The notes under the pieces: model-generated
What the model was told of the DNA's origin: nothing
The model's database searches: none
The model's input: the letters and a program-made list of their open reading frames with translations, nothing else
Program-made: the position numbers and the translations under genes
In this document: positions 28,794 through 37,692 of the stretch, piece by piece
How the letters are laid out: each line of letters begins with the position of its first letter
Position numbering within the stretch: the first letter of the stretch is position 1
Source: CAXXXW01 sp963665555
Lineage (GTDB): Bacteria; Pseudomonadota; Alphaproteobacteria; Thalassobaculales; Thalassobaculaceae
Reading direction: 5' to 3'
Assembly (NCBI GenBank): GCA_963665555.2
Contig: OY762308.1
Span: 1,736,001 to 1,800,000, forward strand
Length of the DNA: 64,000 bases

Positions 28794-31189
28794 AGTTCAC
28801 GCTTTCGTGGCTGGGGGAGCACCTGGAGACCGACGCCGGGCTGGACGAGATTCGCGCGCGGCTGCCGATGCTCGGCCTGGAGGTCGAATCGGTGGAGGAC
28901 CGGGCGCGCGGGCTGGACGCCTTCACGGTCGCCCATGTGGTCGAGGCGCGCCCGCACCCCAACGCCGACCGGCTCAGCGTCTGCGTCGTCGAGACCGGGG
29001 CGGGCCGGGTCCAGGTGGTCTGCGGCGCGCCGAACGCGCGGACCGGCATGAAGGGCGTGTTCGCGCCGCCGGGCGTCGTTGTCCCCGGCACCGGGCTGGC
29101 GCTGGAGCGCGGCGTCATCCGGGGCGAGGACTCGAACGGGATGCTCTGCTCCGAGCGCGAGATGGGCCTGTCGGACGAGCACGAGGGGATTATCGAACTC
29201 CCGGACGACGCGCCGGTGGGCGCGAAATTCGCCGACGTCGCCGGCCTCGACGATCCCGCGATCGATGTCGCCGTCACGCCGGACCGGGCGGACTGCCTCG
29301 GCGTGCGCGGCATCGCCCGCGACCTGGCGGCGGCCGGCCTGGGCCGGCTCCGGCCGCTCGACGCCGCGCCGGTCCCGGGAACCTTCCGAAGCCCGATCGG
29401 CTGGCGCGTCGAACTGCCCGAGCAGGACCCGCCGCTCGCCCCCTATGTGGTCGGGCGCTATTTCCGCGGCGTTCGCAACCGCCCCAGCCCGAAATGGCTG
29501 CGCGACCGGCTGACCGCCATCGGCCTGCGCCCGATCTCGGCGCTGGTGGACATCACCAACTACGTGACGATGGACCTCGGCCGGCCGCTGCACGCCTACG
29601 ACGCCGCCAAGGTGTCGGGCGACATTTTCATCCGCCTCGCCCGGCCGGGCGAAAGCTACCTCGCGCTGGACGGCCGGGAATACGCCTTCGACGAGGACGC
29701 GATCGTCATCGGCGACGACCATGGCGTGGACGACCTCGCCGGCATCATGGGCGGCGCGCGCACCGGCTGCGGCGACGACACGACCGACATGTTCCTCGAG
29801 GCGGCGATCTTCGATCCGGTCCGCACGGCGGCGACCGGGCGCAAGCTCGGCATCCAGTCCGACGCGCGCTACCGCTTCGAGCGCGGGCTGGACCCGACCT
29901 CGCCGGTCTGGGGGACCGAGGTCGCGACGCGGCTGGTGCTGGACATCTGCGGCGGCGAGGCGAGCGAACTCGTCGTCCACGGGCGCGAGCCGGACTGGCG
30001 GCGGACCTACACGCTGCGCCACTCGCGCATCCGGGGCCTCGCCGGGATCGATGTTCCGGAGGAGGAGGCCGTCCGCGTGTTGCGCGACCTCGGGTTCGAG
30101 GTTTCCGGCTCCGGCGAGGCGATCCGCTGCGCCGTCCCCTCCTGGCGCGGCGACGTGGTCGGCGAGGCGGACCTGGTGGAGGAGGTCGCGCGGGTCCGGG
30201 GCTACGACGGCATTCCGGCGGTCTCGCTGGCGAGCGGCCGCGCGGTGCCGGCCCCGGCGCTGTCGCCGGCCCAGGCGCGCGAGCGGCTCGCGCGGCGCGC
30301 GCTGGCAGGGCGCGGCATGGCGGAGGCGGTGACCTTCTCCTTCCTGCCGTCGCGCCACGCCGAGGCGTTCGGCGGCGGGGCGGCGGAGCTGCGCCTGTCG
30401 AACCCGATCAGCGCCGACCTCGACGCGATGCGCCCGTCGATCCTGCCCAACCTGCTGGCCGCCGCCGCCCGCAACGCCAACATGGCCGAACACGACCTGG
30501 CGCTGTTCGAGGTCGGGCCGGTCTACGCCGGGGCCGCGCCGGAGGACCAGCGGGAGGTCGCCGCCGGCCTGCGCGCCGGCCGCGCCGCGCCGCGCGACTG
30601 GTCCGGCGCGGCGCGCCCGGTCGACGCCTTCGACGCCAAGGCCGACGCCCTCGCCCTGCTGGAGGCGCTGGGCGCGCCGGCCGGGAACATGCAGGTCTCG
30701 ACGGACGCGCCCGGCTGGCTCCATCCCGGCCGGTCCGGCGCGCTGCGGCTCGGCGCGCGGGTCTTCGCCCGGTTCGGGGAGGTCCACCCGCGCATCCTCG
30801 GGACGTTCGGCCTGCGCGGGCCGGCGGCGGGCTTCGAGGTCTTCCTCGACGCGATTCCCGAACCCCGGTCGCGGGGGCCGGCGCGGCCGCTCCCCGAACT
30901 CTCGCCCTTCCAGCCGGTGACGCGCGATTTCGCCTTCCTGGTGGACGCGGACACGCCGGCCGAGGCGCTGATCCGCGCGGCGCGCGGCGCGGACCGCAAG
31001 CTGGTCGCCGAGGTCGGGCTGTTCGACGAGTACGCGGGCGAGGGCCTGCCCGACGGCAAGAAGTCGCTCGCCATCGCGGTGACGCTGCGCCCGCGCGACG
31101 CGACGCTGACCGAGGAGGAGATCGAGGCGGTGTCGCGCGAAATCGTGGCCCGGGCCGAGAAACACGCCGGCGGCATCCTGCGCGGATAG
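28790..31189 (+). CDS. pheT: Phenylalanine-tRNA ligase beta subunit
   Basis: 799 residues starting at GTG (VKFTLSWLGEHLETD) that overlaps the pheS stop. Domains in order: EMAP/OB-type tRNA-binding domain (about 40-150, FTVAHVVEARPHPNADRLSV), B3/4 editing domain (about 210-390, ALVDITNYVTMDLGRPLHAYDA), B5 (about 400-475), catalytic-like core (RPSILPNLLAAAARN), and C-terminal ferredoxin-fold anticodon-binding domain (ELSPFQPVTRDFAFLVD to the end). Confidence 0.97.
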   Translation: MKFTLSWLGEHLETDAGLDEIRARLPMLGLEVESVEDRARGLDAFTVAHVVEARPHPNADRLSVCVVETGAGRVQVVCGAPNARTGMKGVFAPPGVVVPGTGLALERGVIRGEDSNGMLCSEREMGLSDEHEGIIELPDDAPVGAKFADVAGLDDPAIDVAVTPDRADCLGVRGIARDLAAAGLGRLRPLDAAPVPGTFRSPIGWRVELPEQDPPLAPYVVGRYFRGVRNRPSPKWLRDRLTAIGLRPISALVDITNYVTMDLGRPLHAYDAAKVSGDIFIRLARPGESYLALDGREYAFDEDAIVIGDDHGVDDLAGIMGGARTGCGDDTTDMFLEAAIFDPVRTAATGRKLGIQSDARYRFERGLDPTSPVWGTEVATRLVLDICGGEASELVVHGREPDWRRTYTLRHSRIRGLAGIDVPEEEAVRVLRDLGFEVSGSGEAIRCAVPSWRGDVVGEADLVEEVARVRGYDGIPAVSLASGRAVPAPALSPAQARERLARRALAGRGMAEAVTFSFLPSRHAEAFGGGAAELRLSNPISADLDAMRPSILPNLLAAAARNANMAEHDLALFEVGPVYAGAAPEDQREVAAGLRAGRAAPRDWSGAARPVDAFDAKADALALLEALGAPAGNMQVSTDAPGWLHPGRSGALRLGARVFARFGEVHPRILGTFGLRGPAAGFEVFLDAIPEPRSRGPARPLPELSPFQPVTRDFAFLVDADTPAEALIRAARGADRKLVAEVGLFDEYAGEGLPDGKKSLAIAVTLRPRDATLTEEEIEAVSREIVARAEKHAGGILRG

Positions 31190-31220
31190 CGCCGCCGGGC
31201 GCGGCCCGCCCGCCGCCCGC

Positions 31221-32000
31221 TTACCGCCCCGCCGCCGTCACGAAGCGCAGCCGGTCGCCGTGGAACTCGGCCGCCGTCAGCACGCCGGTCAGCACCGCGC
31301 CCGTGTCCACGCCGATCCGGTGGGGATGCACGACCGGCTCCCCGTCCGGCATTTCGATGGTGTGGCCGTGCACCGCCAGCACCTCGAAGGGCCAGGCCGG
31401 GGGGCGCAGGAAGGCGTCGCGGATCCACAGCATCGCCTCGCGCGTCTGGCGGTGCAGCGGGCGGCGCGGGTCGATCCCGGCGTGGACGAACAGCAGGTCG
31501 CCGACCCGGCGCGACGCCTCCATGCGGGAAAGCAGGCCGCGCGCCGGCCCGGCGAGCCGTTCGCGCACCGCCTCCGACAGCGCGGCCGCGTCCCGCCATC
31601 CGCCGCCGAGACCGAGGGAGCGCAGCGTCGCGCCGCCGCCGTTGTCGAGCCACATCCGCGCCTCCGGCCCGGTCAGCGTCCCGTCCACGGCGCGGATCAG
31701 CCAGTCGTCGTGGTTGCCGGCGAGGGCCACGTCCTCCACCGGCCGGCCCGGCGCGAAGGCGGCCAGCCCGCCGGCGGCCAGGCCCAGGCAGTCGAGCGAG
31801 TCCGGCCCCCGGTCGATCAGGTCGCCCAGCAGCACGCAGACCGCGCGTTCGGGTTCGAGCCGCGCGACATCTTCCGCCAGCGCCCGGTACATCGCCTCCA
31901 GATGGCCGGCGCAGCCGTGCACATCGCCGATTCCGACCGCCATATGGCCGTCGGGCAGCGGCTTCGGGTTCTCCCGCCAAGGCGTGCGCGCGACCCGCAT
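31221..32000 (-). CDS. Calcineurin-like metallophosphoesterase (ApaH/PrpE-like)
   Basis: 259 residues. Metal-binding motifs of the PPP/ApaH type are intact: GIGDVHGC, LGDLIDRGPDS, LAGNHDDW, then VHAGIDP and VHGHT. Such enzymes act as diadenosine-tetraphosphatases or Ser/Thr protein phosphatases; the substrate cannot be assigned. The ATG at 32000 is chosen because GGAGG precedes it by about 8 bases; a start at 32063 would overlap hicB. It converges with pheT. Confidence 0.85.
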   Translation of the reverse strand: MRVARTPWRENPKPLPDGHMAVGIGDVHGCAGHLEAMYRALAEDVARLEPERAVCVLLGDLIDRGPDSLDCLGLAAGGLAAFAPGRPVEDVALAGNHDDWLIRAVDGTLTGPEARMWLDNGGGATLRSLGLGGGWRDAAALSEAVRERLAGPARGLLSRMEASRRVGDLLFVHAGIDPRRPLHRQTREAMLWIRDAFLRPPAWPFEVLAVHGHTIEMPDGEPVVHPHRIGVDTGAVLTGVLTAAEFHGDRLRFVTAAGR

Positions 32001-32043
32001 GGCCGTGTCCTCCGCGTTCCGGCCGGCGCGGCCGGCGGCGCGC

Positions 32044-32433
32044 CTACCCCTCGGCGTGGGCAAGCGCCGCCTCGGCGAGGAAGGCCGAACGGCTGAGCTT
32101 GCGCCGTCTGGCCGCCGCGTCGATCCGGCTCAGCGCCGAGGCGCGGAACGACACGTTCACGCGCACCGTCTCCGTCTTCGGCGCCGGAACGACGATGAAG
32201 GCCAGGGCGTAACCGTTCTCCGGATCGCTCATCACGGTTTCGAGGCTGGAGGGAAGCGGGACCTCCTCCCCGTCCTCCTCCATGCCTTCGATATGCAACG
32301 CCAGGACCTCCGCCGCCATCTCCTTGGCTTCGTCCACGGTCGAACCAACGGAGACGCATCCCGGAAAATCCGGAAACACGACGCCGTAGTCGGAGTCCGG
32401 GGCCTTGTCGATGATCGCGATGTATTGGGTCAT
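32044..32433 (-). CDS. hicB: HicB-family antitoxin
   Basis: 129 residues. The N-terminal partial RNase-H-like fold is typical (MTQYIAIIDKAPDSDYGVVFPDFPGCVSVGSTVDEAKEMA, residues 1-40). A C-terminal ribbon-helix-helix region (about 90-129: VRVNVSFRASALSRIDAAARRRKLSRSAFLAEAAL) would bind DNA. It should neutralise the adjacent HicA and repress the operon. ATG at 32433 has GGAGAG upstream; the longer frame start at 32460 would run into hicA. Gap of 23 bp from hicA. Confidence 0.9.
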   Translation of the reverse strand: MTQYIAIIDKAPDSDYGVVFPDFPGCVSVGSTVDEAKEMAAEVLALHIEGMEEDGEEVPLPSSLETVMSDPENGYALAFIVVPAPKTETVRVNVSFRASALSRIDAAARRRKLSRSAFLAEAALAHAEG

Positions 32434-32456
32434 TCTTCTCTCCGGCCGGAACCGGT

Positions 32457-32657
32457 TCACCGTTCACGTCGCCGCAGATCGACGCCGGACTGCCTCTCGA
32501 TGCTGCCGATGACGCCGGGCGACAAATCCTTGTTCGAGCGAGGAACGCTGACCAGACCGGGTTTCGCATCGTGCTTGAACTGCACGTGGCTACCGCGCTG
32601 GCGATCTTCATACCAACCGTCGTGCCTCAGCAACCGAACGACTTCTCTGTACCTCAT
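32457..32657 (-). CDS. hicA: HicA-family mRNA interferase toxin
   Basis: 66 residues with a dsRBD-like fold. It carries the catalytic GSH motif (22-24, H24) in RGSHVQFKHD, then GLVSVPRSNKDLSPGVIGSIERQSG. HicA cleaves mRNA (ribosome-independent in studied cases) until bound by HicB. Preceded by GGGAGG. Order toxin-antitoxin, co-directional. GC is lower than in the flanks, consistent with acquisition. Confidence 0.9.
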   Translation of the reverse strand: MRYREVVRLLRHDGWYEDRQRGSHVQFKHDAKPGLVSVPRSNKDLSPGVIGSIERQSGVDLRRRER

Positions 32658-32720
32658 AGGGCCTCCCCCCGATATAGCACCTGTACATGGCGTCCTCCCC
32701 TTACTTTCCCCGAATTTGTC

Positions 32721-32738
32721 ATGTGTAGCACTACACAT
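32721..32738. promoter_or_regulatory. Candidate operator palindrome upstream of hicA
   Basis: ATGTGTAG-CA-CTACACAT is an 8-bp inverted repeat with a 2-bp centre, 64 bp upstream of the hicA ATG and 148 bp upstream of the divergent dioxygenase start. The surrounding stretch is AT-richer than anything nearby. A ribbon-helix-helix protein such as the HicB C-terminus typically binds such short palindromes, so this is a good candidate for the autoregulatory operator. Confidence 0.5.
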
Positions 32739-32885
32739 CACATGTCCAATGTATCTCATATCCGCGATCCCCATGTCAACCCGAAAGTTCACCGGTTTCC
32801 ACCGCCCGTGAACTTCCCGCTTGGGCGCGGACCGCGCCGGCGCTACGATCCGGGCGGTACGCGACGCGAATCGAGGGAGGGCGCG

Positions 32886-33701
32886 ATGGAGCTGACTCGG
32901 GAACAGGTCGAGGCCTACGGGCGCGACGGGTTCGTCCGCCTGCCGGGGCTGCTGTCGGCGGCGGAGGTGGATGTCCTGGCGGCCGAGACCGAGCGGCTGC
33001 GCCATGTCGAGGCCGACGGCGTCTTCCGCGAGGGCGGCGACGGCAAGGCCAAGACGATGTTCCGGATGCACGAGCCGGACGGGGAGACCTTCTCGCCGGC
33101 CTACCGGGCGCTGTCGCGGCTGCCGCGCACGCTCGGCGTCGCGCGCCGGCTGCTGGGCGGCGACGCGCTCTACATGCACCACTGCAAGACCAACATGAAG
33201 CCCTCGATCGAGGGCACGGTCTGGCACTGGCACCAGGATTTCGGGTCCTGGAACATCGACGGGATCGCCGAGCCGCGGCTGGCCACGCTGATGGTCATGC
33301 TGGACGAGGCGACGGAGATCGGCGGCTGCCTCTACATGCTGCCGGGCAGCCACCGCATGGGCCGGTTCGACCCGTATTTCGAGGATTCGACGGTCTACAG
33401 GTTCTGGGCCACGCCGGCGGAGCGCGTGCGCGCGGCGATGGCGCGCTGCCCCGCCCCGGTGGCGATCACCGGCAAGCCGGGCGACGCCGTCGCGTTCCAC
33501 TGCGAGACGCTGCACGCTTCGGGCCACAACCTGTCGGCGCGCGACCGCTGGCAGATCTACCTCTGCTACAACCTCTGCGCCAACCGGCCGGCCGATGTGG
33601 AGAACCCCAGGCCGGACTATGTGCGCTCGCGCAACTGGGCGGCGATGGAGATGGAGCGCGACGACGCGATCCTGACCGCGCTGCCGCTGGCGGCGGAGTA
33701 G
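32886..33701 (+). CDS. Phytanoyl-CoA dioxygenase (PhyH) family protein
   Basis: 271 residues. A Fe(II)/2-oxoglutarate-dependent oxygenase with the double-stranded beta-helix ligands HWHQD (H-x-D) and a distal His in HASGHNLS, followed by the 2-oxoglutarate Arg in ARDRWQIYLCYN. The N-terminal LTREQVEAYGRDGFVRLPGLL is typical for the PhyH/EctD/SyrB2 superfamily. The physiological substrate is unknown. The ATG at 32886 fits a GGAGG upstream; a longer open frame reaching back to 32571 runs over the hicA region and is rejected. Confidence 0.87.
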   Translation: MELTREQVEAYGRDGFVRLPGLLSAAEVDVLAAETERLRHVEADGVFREGGDGKAKTMFRMHEPDGETFSPAYRALSRLPRTLGVARRLLGGDALYMHHCKTNMKPSIEGTVWHWHQDFGSWNIDGIAEPRLATLMVMLDEATEIGGCLYMLPGSHRMGRFDPYFEDSTVYRFWATPAERVRAAMARCPAPVAITGKPGDAVAFHCETLHASGHNLSARDRWQIYLCYNLCANRPADVENPRPDYVRSRNWAAMEMERDDAILTALPLAAE

Positions 33702-33704
33702 ACG

Positions 33705-34436
33705 TCAGGCGCCGGCCCGCCCGCGCCCCCGGGGCGCGCCGGGGCCGGGGCCGGGGAACATCGCGCGGGCGAGCGCCAGCGCGACCAGCGCCGTCAGCAG
33801 CGCCGCCAGCAGCGCGTCGCTCGGGAAATGCGCGCCGACGCCGAGCCGGTGCGCCGCCACGGCCAGCGTCGCCGCCAGCGCGCCCGCCAGCGCCCAGCGC
33901 CGCCGCGCCCCCCTCGCCAGCAGCGCCAGCGCGACCAGCCCGGCGGCGAAGGCCACGTCGCCGGACACGAAGGCGCAGTTCGACGCGCACTGGTCCGCCG
34001 GCGCCCAGGCGGCGCTGAAGGACCGCTCGCCGCCGAACTCGGCGATGTCGCGCGGCCGGGCGCGGCCGATGAATGTCTTCAGCAGCCCGTTGACCAGCAG
34101 CCCCGGCCCCAGCGCGTAGACCAGCCCGACATAGGCGACGGCGCGCGGCGGCCAGCCGACCAGGCGGCCGCGCGACGCCAGCGCGAGGCAGGCCAGCGCC
34201 AGCAGGACGAGCGAAAGCGCGCTCGCGGCCGGCCGGACCGCTCCCCGGAAGAAGCGGTCCGCCGCCCCGCCCTCCAGCGCGAAGGCGCCGCCGCCCTCGT
34301 AAAACAGCCGCGCGCCGGCGAGGTCGAGGCCCGGCGCGGCGACGAAAACGATGGAGGCGGCCGCCGTCGCCAGCGCGACGGCCGCGACCGCCGCGCGGCC
34401 GGGCGGGCGCGGCGCGAAGGGTTCACTCCCCCGCAT
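33705..34436 (-). CDS. PAP2-family membrane phosphatase
   Basis: 243 residues with about six hydrophobic helices. The lipid-phosphatase motifs are KTFIGRARP (motif 1), FVSGDVAFAAG (motif 2, with Asp where PSGH enzymes have His) and AHRLGVGAHFPSD (motif 3 with catalytic His and Asp). It probably removes phosphate from an undecaprenyl or lipid A type substrate at the periplasmic face. Its start overlaps the glycosyltransferase stop by 14 bp, so the pair may act together in envelope lipid modification (inference). Confidence 0.82.
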   Translation of the reverse strand: MRGSEPFAPRPPGRAAVAAVALATAAASIVFVAAPGLDLAGARLFYEGGGAFALEGGAADRFFRGAVRPAASALSLVLLALACLALASRGRLVGWPPRAVAYVGLVYALGPGLLVNGLLKTFIGRARPRDIAEFGGERSFSAAWAPADQCASNCAFVSGDVAFAAGLVALALLARGARRRWALAGALAATLAVAAHRLGVGAHFPSDALLAALLTALVALALARAMFPGPGPGAPRGRGRAGA

Positions 34437-35865
34437 GGCCGTCCAGCAGGCTGAGCCGCAGCACCCGCTCCCGCCCGCCGCCGAGATCGACGCGGATTTC
34501 GCCCGCCGGAACGGCCGTCCGGAAGGCGGCGGGAATCCGGGGGTCGTTCCACCGCGCCGCCAGCAGCGCCCGGCCGCCCGGCCGGGGCCGGTAGCGCGCC
34601 GCGAGTTCGTAGTGGTTGTCCGGGCGGCCGTCGAAATCCCACATGCGCGGCCGCCACGGCGCGTTCCGGCCGTAATAGAGCAGCGCCGCCATCGTCTTGC
34701 GGTCGTCGAGCAGCAGGGTTCGGCCGGGATGGGCGCGTATGGCGGCGGAAACGCCGGCCGCCGTCTCCTCCCAGCCGCGCATCCGGCGCAGCGGGTCGCT
34801 CTCCAGCGGCGGCCGGACGCCGGGTAGGTCGAGGACATAGACCGAAACGACCGCCGCCGCCGCCAGGTGGAGCGCGACCGAGAGCTTCGCCAGCGCGAGC
34901 CGCCCCTCCCGGGCCGCCCATCCCGCCAGCGCGACCGTCGCCGCGACATAGGCCGGCGCCGCCCAGTTGGCGTTGGCGCGGGACAGGAGCGCCTGGACCG
35001 CCACCAGGGCGAGGATCGGCAGGCAGAAGCACAGGAGCCAGCCCTCGCGCGGGTCGGGCCGGCGGCGGAACAGCAGCGCCGTCCGCCAGGCCAGCGCCGC
35101 GAGGAGGAGCGGTCCGAACACGCCGGCCTGGGAGAAGAGGAAGGCGAGCAGCTCCGCCGGCCGGAACAGTTCGCCGCCGAGATTGGCGTTGGCGCCGACA
35201 TGGGCGACGGTCGCCCAGCCGTTGGCGAGGTTCCAGGCGACATTCGGCGCGACGACGGCCCCGGCGACCGCCAGCGCCAGCAGGCCGTGTCGGCTCGCCA
35301 GCAGCCAGCGGTGCTCGCGGCCGAGCGCGCAGGCAAGCACGGCGCAGGGCAGGAAATACCCCATCGCGTATTTCGACAGCAGGCCGCAGCCGGCGGCGAG
35401 GCCCAGCGCCGCCGCCCAGCCGAGGCTCCGCCCCTCCAGCAGCCGGACCAGCGCGTAGAGCGCCGCCGTCCAGAAGAACAGCAGCGGCGCGTCGGTGGAG
35501 ATCGCGGCGCTGGAAACGGCGACGCCGGGCAGCGTCGCGTACAGGATCCCGGCCCAGAACCCGGCGCGCGGACCGTACAGCCGCGCCGCCAGCGCCGCCG
35601 CCAGCAGGCTCGTCCCGGCGTGCAGGAGCGGCGAGGCCGCGCGCGCGCACCACTCCGCCTCGCCGCAGACCGACTGCGCACCCCGGATCGCCCAGGCCAC
35701 CATCGGCGGCTTGCTGAAATACCCCCAGGCGAGGTCGCGGCTCCAGGACCAGTACTGCGCCTCGTCGCCGTGGAAGCCGAGGCCGGACGCCGCCAGCACG
35801 CCGATCCGGACCGCCGCCAGCGCCGCGACGACCGCGACAAGGAGCCGCCAGTCCGGGCCGGTCAT
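34423..35865 (-). CDS. ArnT/GT39-like membrane glycosyltransferase
   Basis: 480 residues, many hydrophobic helices. The N-terminal HGDEAQYWSWSRDLAWGYFSKPPMVAW (first acidic motif GDEAQYW) and SSAAISTDAPLLFFW are hallmarks of the PMT-2/GT39 (ArnT-like) fold that uses undecaprenyl-phosphate-linked sugars. After the membrane part comes a soluble C-terminal domain (about 370-480). It likely transfers a sugar to lipid A or another envelope acceptor. The ATG overlaps the upstream dehydrogenase stop by 4 bp. Confidence 0.85.
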   Translation of the reverse strand: MTGPDWRLLVAVVAALAAVRIGVLAASGLGFHGDEAQYWSWSRDLAWGYFSKPPMVAWAIRGAQSVCGEAEWCARAASPLLHAGTSLLAAALAARLYGPRAGFWAGILYATLPGVAVSSAAISTDAPLLFFWTAALYALVRLLEGRSLGWAAALGLAAGCGLLSKYAMGYFLPCAVLACALGREHRWLLASRHGLLALAVAGAVVAPNVAWNLANGWATVAHVGANANLGGELFRPAELLAFLFSQAGVFGPLLLAALAWRTALLFRRRPDPREGWLLCFCLPILALVAVQALLSRANANWAAPAYVAATVALAGWAAREGRLALAKLSVALHLAAAAVVSVYVLDLPGVRPPLESDPLRRMRGWEETAAGVSAAIRAHPGRTLLLDDRKTMAALLYYGRNAPWRPRMWDFDGRPDNHYELAARYRPRPGGRALLAARWNDPRIPAAFRTAVPAGEIRVDLGGGRERVLRLSLLDGHAGE

Positions 35866-36764
35866 TCCCCCTTGTCCGCCGCCGCCTCGACCGCCTCGAC
35901 GATGACGGGCCAGTACTTGTCGCCGTTGCCCATCTCGATGGCCTTCTCCAGCATCCGGCCGGCCAGTTCGGCCCCCGGCGCGGGCACGCCGCCGTCCCCG
36001 GCCAGGACCAGGGCGTAGGACAGGTCCTTCAGCGCGTAGCGGGCTGGGAACTGGCGCAGCGGGAAGACGCCCGGAACCATCGCCTTCGCCCCGTGGCTGC
36101 GCCCGACGAAGGAGCCGCCGGAACTGGCGTTTATCGTGTCGAGCAGGCGCGCCGGGTCCATCCCCGCGCGCCGCCCGATCGTCAGCGCCTCGGCGAGCGC
36201 GACGCCGTTCTGGAACACCACCATGTTGTTGAGGATTTTGGCGATCTGCCCGCAGCCCGCCGGGCCGCAATGCGCCACGTCCGGCCCCATGCGGAGCAGG
36301 ATTCCGCGCACCCGCTCCAGCACTTCCGCCTCGCCGCCGACCATGATCGAAAGATTGCCGTCGATGGCGGCCTGCTGCGTGCGGGCGACCGGCGCGTCGA
36401 GGAAGTCGGCCCCCGCCGCCGCGAACCGGGACGCGAGGTCGCGCGCGAGGCGGACCGGCGCGGTGGACATGTCGACCACGGTCCAGCCCGGCCGGGCGGC
36501 GGGCAGCAGGCTTTCCCGCGCCACCGCCTCCACCTCCGGCCCGCCGGGAAGCGAGAGGATGACGAGGTCGGCCGCGCGCGCCAGTTCGGCCGCGCTCGCC
36601 GCGCGCCCCACGCCGTCCGCCGCCAGCCGCGCCAGGGGTTCGGGATCGAGGTCGAAGGCGGTCACCGAGGCGATCTCCGGCTCGCCGCCGCGCGTCGCGA
36701 TGTTGCGGCACATGTGCTCGCCCATCGCGCCGGTCCCGATGAAGCCGACCGCGATCCCCGCCAT
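35862..36764 (-). CDS. NAD(P)-dependent beta-hydroxyacid dehydrogenase (HIBADH/GarR family)
   Basis: 300 residues. The N-terminal Rossmann motif is FIGTGAMGEHM, with the DAPVARTQQAAIDGNLSIMVGG substrate-binding block (given as family block around 125-146) and the catalytic Lys in GQIAKILNN. Oxidises 3-hydroxyisobutyrate-like or reduces tartronate-semialdehyde-like compounds; the exact substrate is open. First gene of the three-gene minus operon, divergent from the AHL-lactonase-like gene. Confidence 0.85.
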   Translation of the reverse strand: MAGIAVGFIGTGAMGEHMCRNIATRGGEPEIASVTAFDLDPEPLARLAADGVGRAASAAELARAADLVILSLPGGPEVEAVARESLLPAARPGWTVVDMSTAPVRLARDLASRFAAAGADFLDAPVARTQQAAIDGNLSIMVGGEAEVLERVRGILLRMGPDVAHCGPAGCGQIAKILNNMVVFQNGVALAEALTIGRRAGMDPARLLDTINASSGGSFVGRSHGAKAMVPGVFPLRQFPARYALKDLSYALVLAGDGGVPAPGAELAGRMLEKAIEMGNGDKYWPVIVEAVEAAADKGE

Positions 36765-36876
36765 TGCGCGCCTCCCGCCCCCGCGCCGCCGGCTTGCCCC
36801 GCCGCCGCGCCGCCGTCTACCCTCGCGGCCATTCATGCGGCCGGCGCGGGCCGGCGTCAACCGGGAGGGAAACGCG

Positions 36877-37692
36877 ATGGACGGCTCCGGCGAGCGCGAG
36901 GCCTACGAGGTTTACGCGGTCAAATACGCCCACAACGCCAACCGCACGCGCAACGGCAACCTGCTCTTCATGGACCCGCACGACGCGCCGATGCCGCTCG
37001 ACTACTATGTCTGGGCGATCCGCAACGAAAACCGGACCTACGTGGTGGACACCGGGTTCGGCCATGTCGCCTCGGCCAAGCGCGGCACGCCGCTGCTGCG
37101 CACCCCGGCGGAGGGGCTGGCGCTGCTCGGCATCGACGCCGCCTCGGTCGAGAACGTGATTATCAGCCACCTGCACTACGACCACGCCGGCGGGATCGCC
37201 GACTTCCCGAACGCGAATTTCGTGCTGCAGGACGGGGAGATGGCGTTCGCCACCGGCCGGTGCATGTGCTTCCCGGCGGTCCAGAGGCCCTTCGAGGCGG
37301 ACGATGTGTGCGCGATGGTGCGCAACGTGTACGCGAACCGCGTGCGCTTCGTGGACGGCGACGCCGAACTGGCGCCGGGGCTGTCGGTCCACCGGATCGG
37401 CGGGCATTCGGCCGGGCTGATGTGCGCGCGGGTGTGGACGCGGCGCGGCTGGGTGGTGCTGGCCTCGGACTGCGCGCATTTCTACGAGAACATCCGCGAC
37501 CGCAACCCCTTCGTCATCGTCTACAACCTCGGCGACATGATGGAGGGGTACAAGACGATGGAGCGGCTGGCCGATTCGCCGGACCACATTATCCCCGGCC
37601 ACGACCCGCTGGTGATGGAATACTACCCGCCGGCCGCGCCGGAACTGGAAGGGATCGTCGCCCGGCTCGACATGGACCCCGTGGCGGGTTAG
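36877..37692 (+). CDS. Metallo-beta-lactamase-fold hydrolase, AHL-lactonase-like
   Basis: 271 residues. The full dinuclear zinc set is present: HLHYDH (H98, H100, D102, H103), GHSAG (H177), ASD (D198) and PGHD (H242). The N-terminal MPLDYYVWAIRNENRTYVVDTGF and overall length match the N-acyl-homoserine-lactonase (AttM/AiiA) group, so it may open lactone rings, though generic lactonases share this layout. GGGAGGG precedes the ATG. Its TAG overlaps the hemH TAA tail to tail by 4 bp. Confidence 0.82.
   Translation: MDGSGEREAYEVYAVKYAHNANRTRNGNLLFMDPHDAPMPLDYYVWAIRNENRTYVVDTGFGHVASAKRGTPLLRTPAEGLALLGIDAASVENVIISHLHYDHAGGIADFPNANFVLQDGEMAFATGRCMCFPAVQRPFEADDVCAMVRNVYANRVRFVDGDAELAPGLSVHRIGGHSAGLMCARVWTRRGWVVLASDCAHFYENIRDRNPFVIVYNLGDMMEGYKTMERLADSPDHIIPGHDPLVMEYYPPAAPELEGIVARLDMDPVAG

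Noticed and set aside
32571..33701. Longer start of the PhyH dioxygenase
   Set aside because: The extra about 105 residues run over the hicA region and its control sequence and show no family similarity; ATG 32886 has a good ribosome-binding site.
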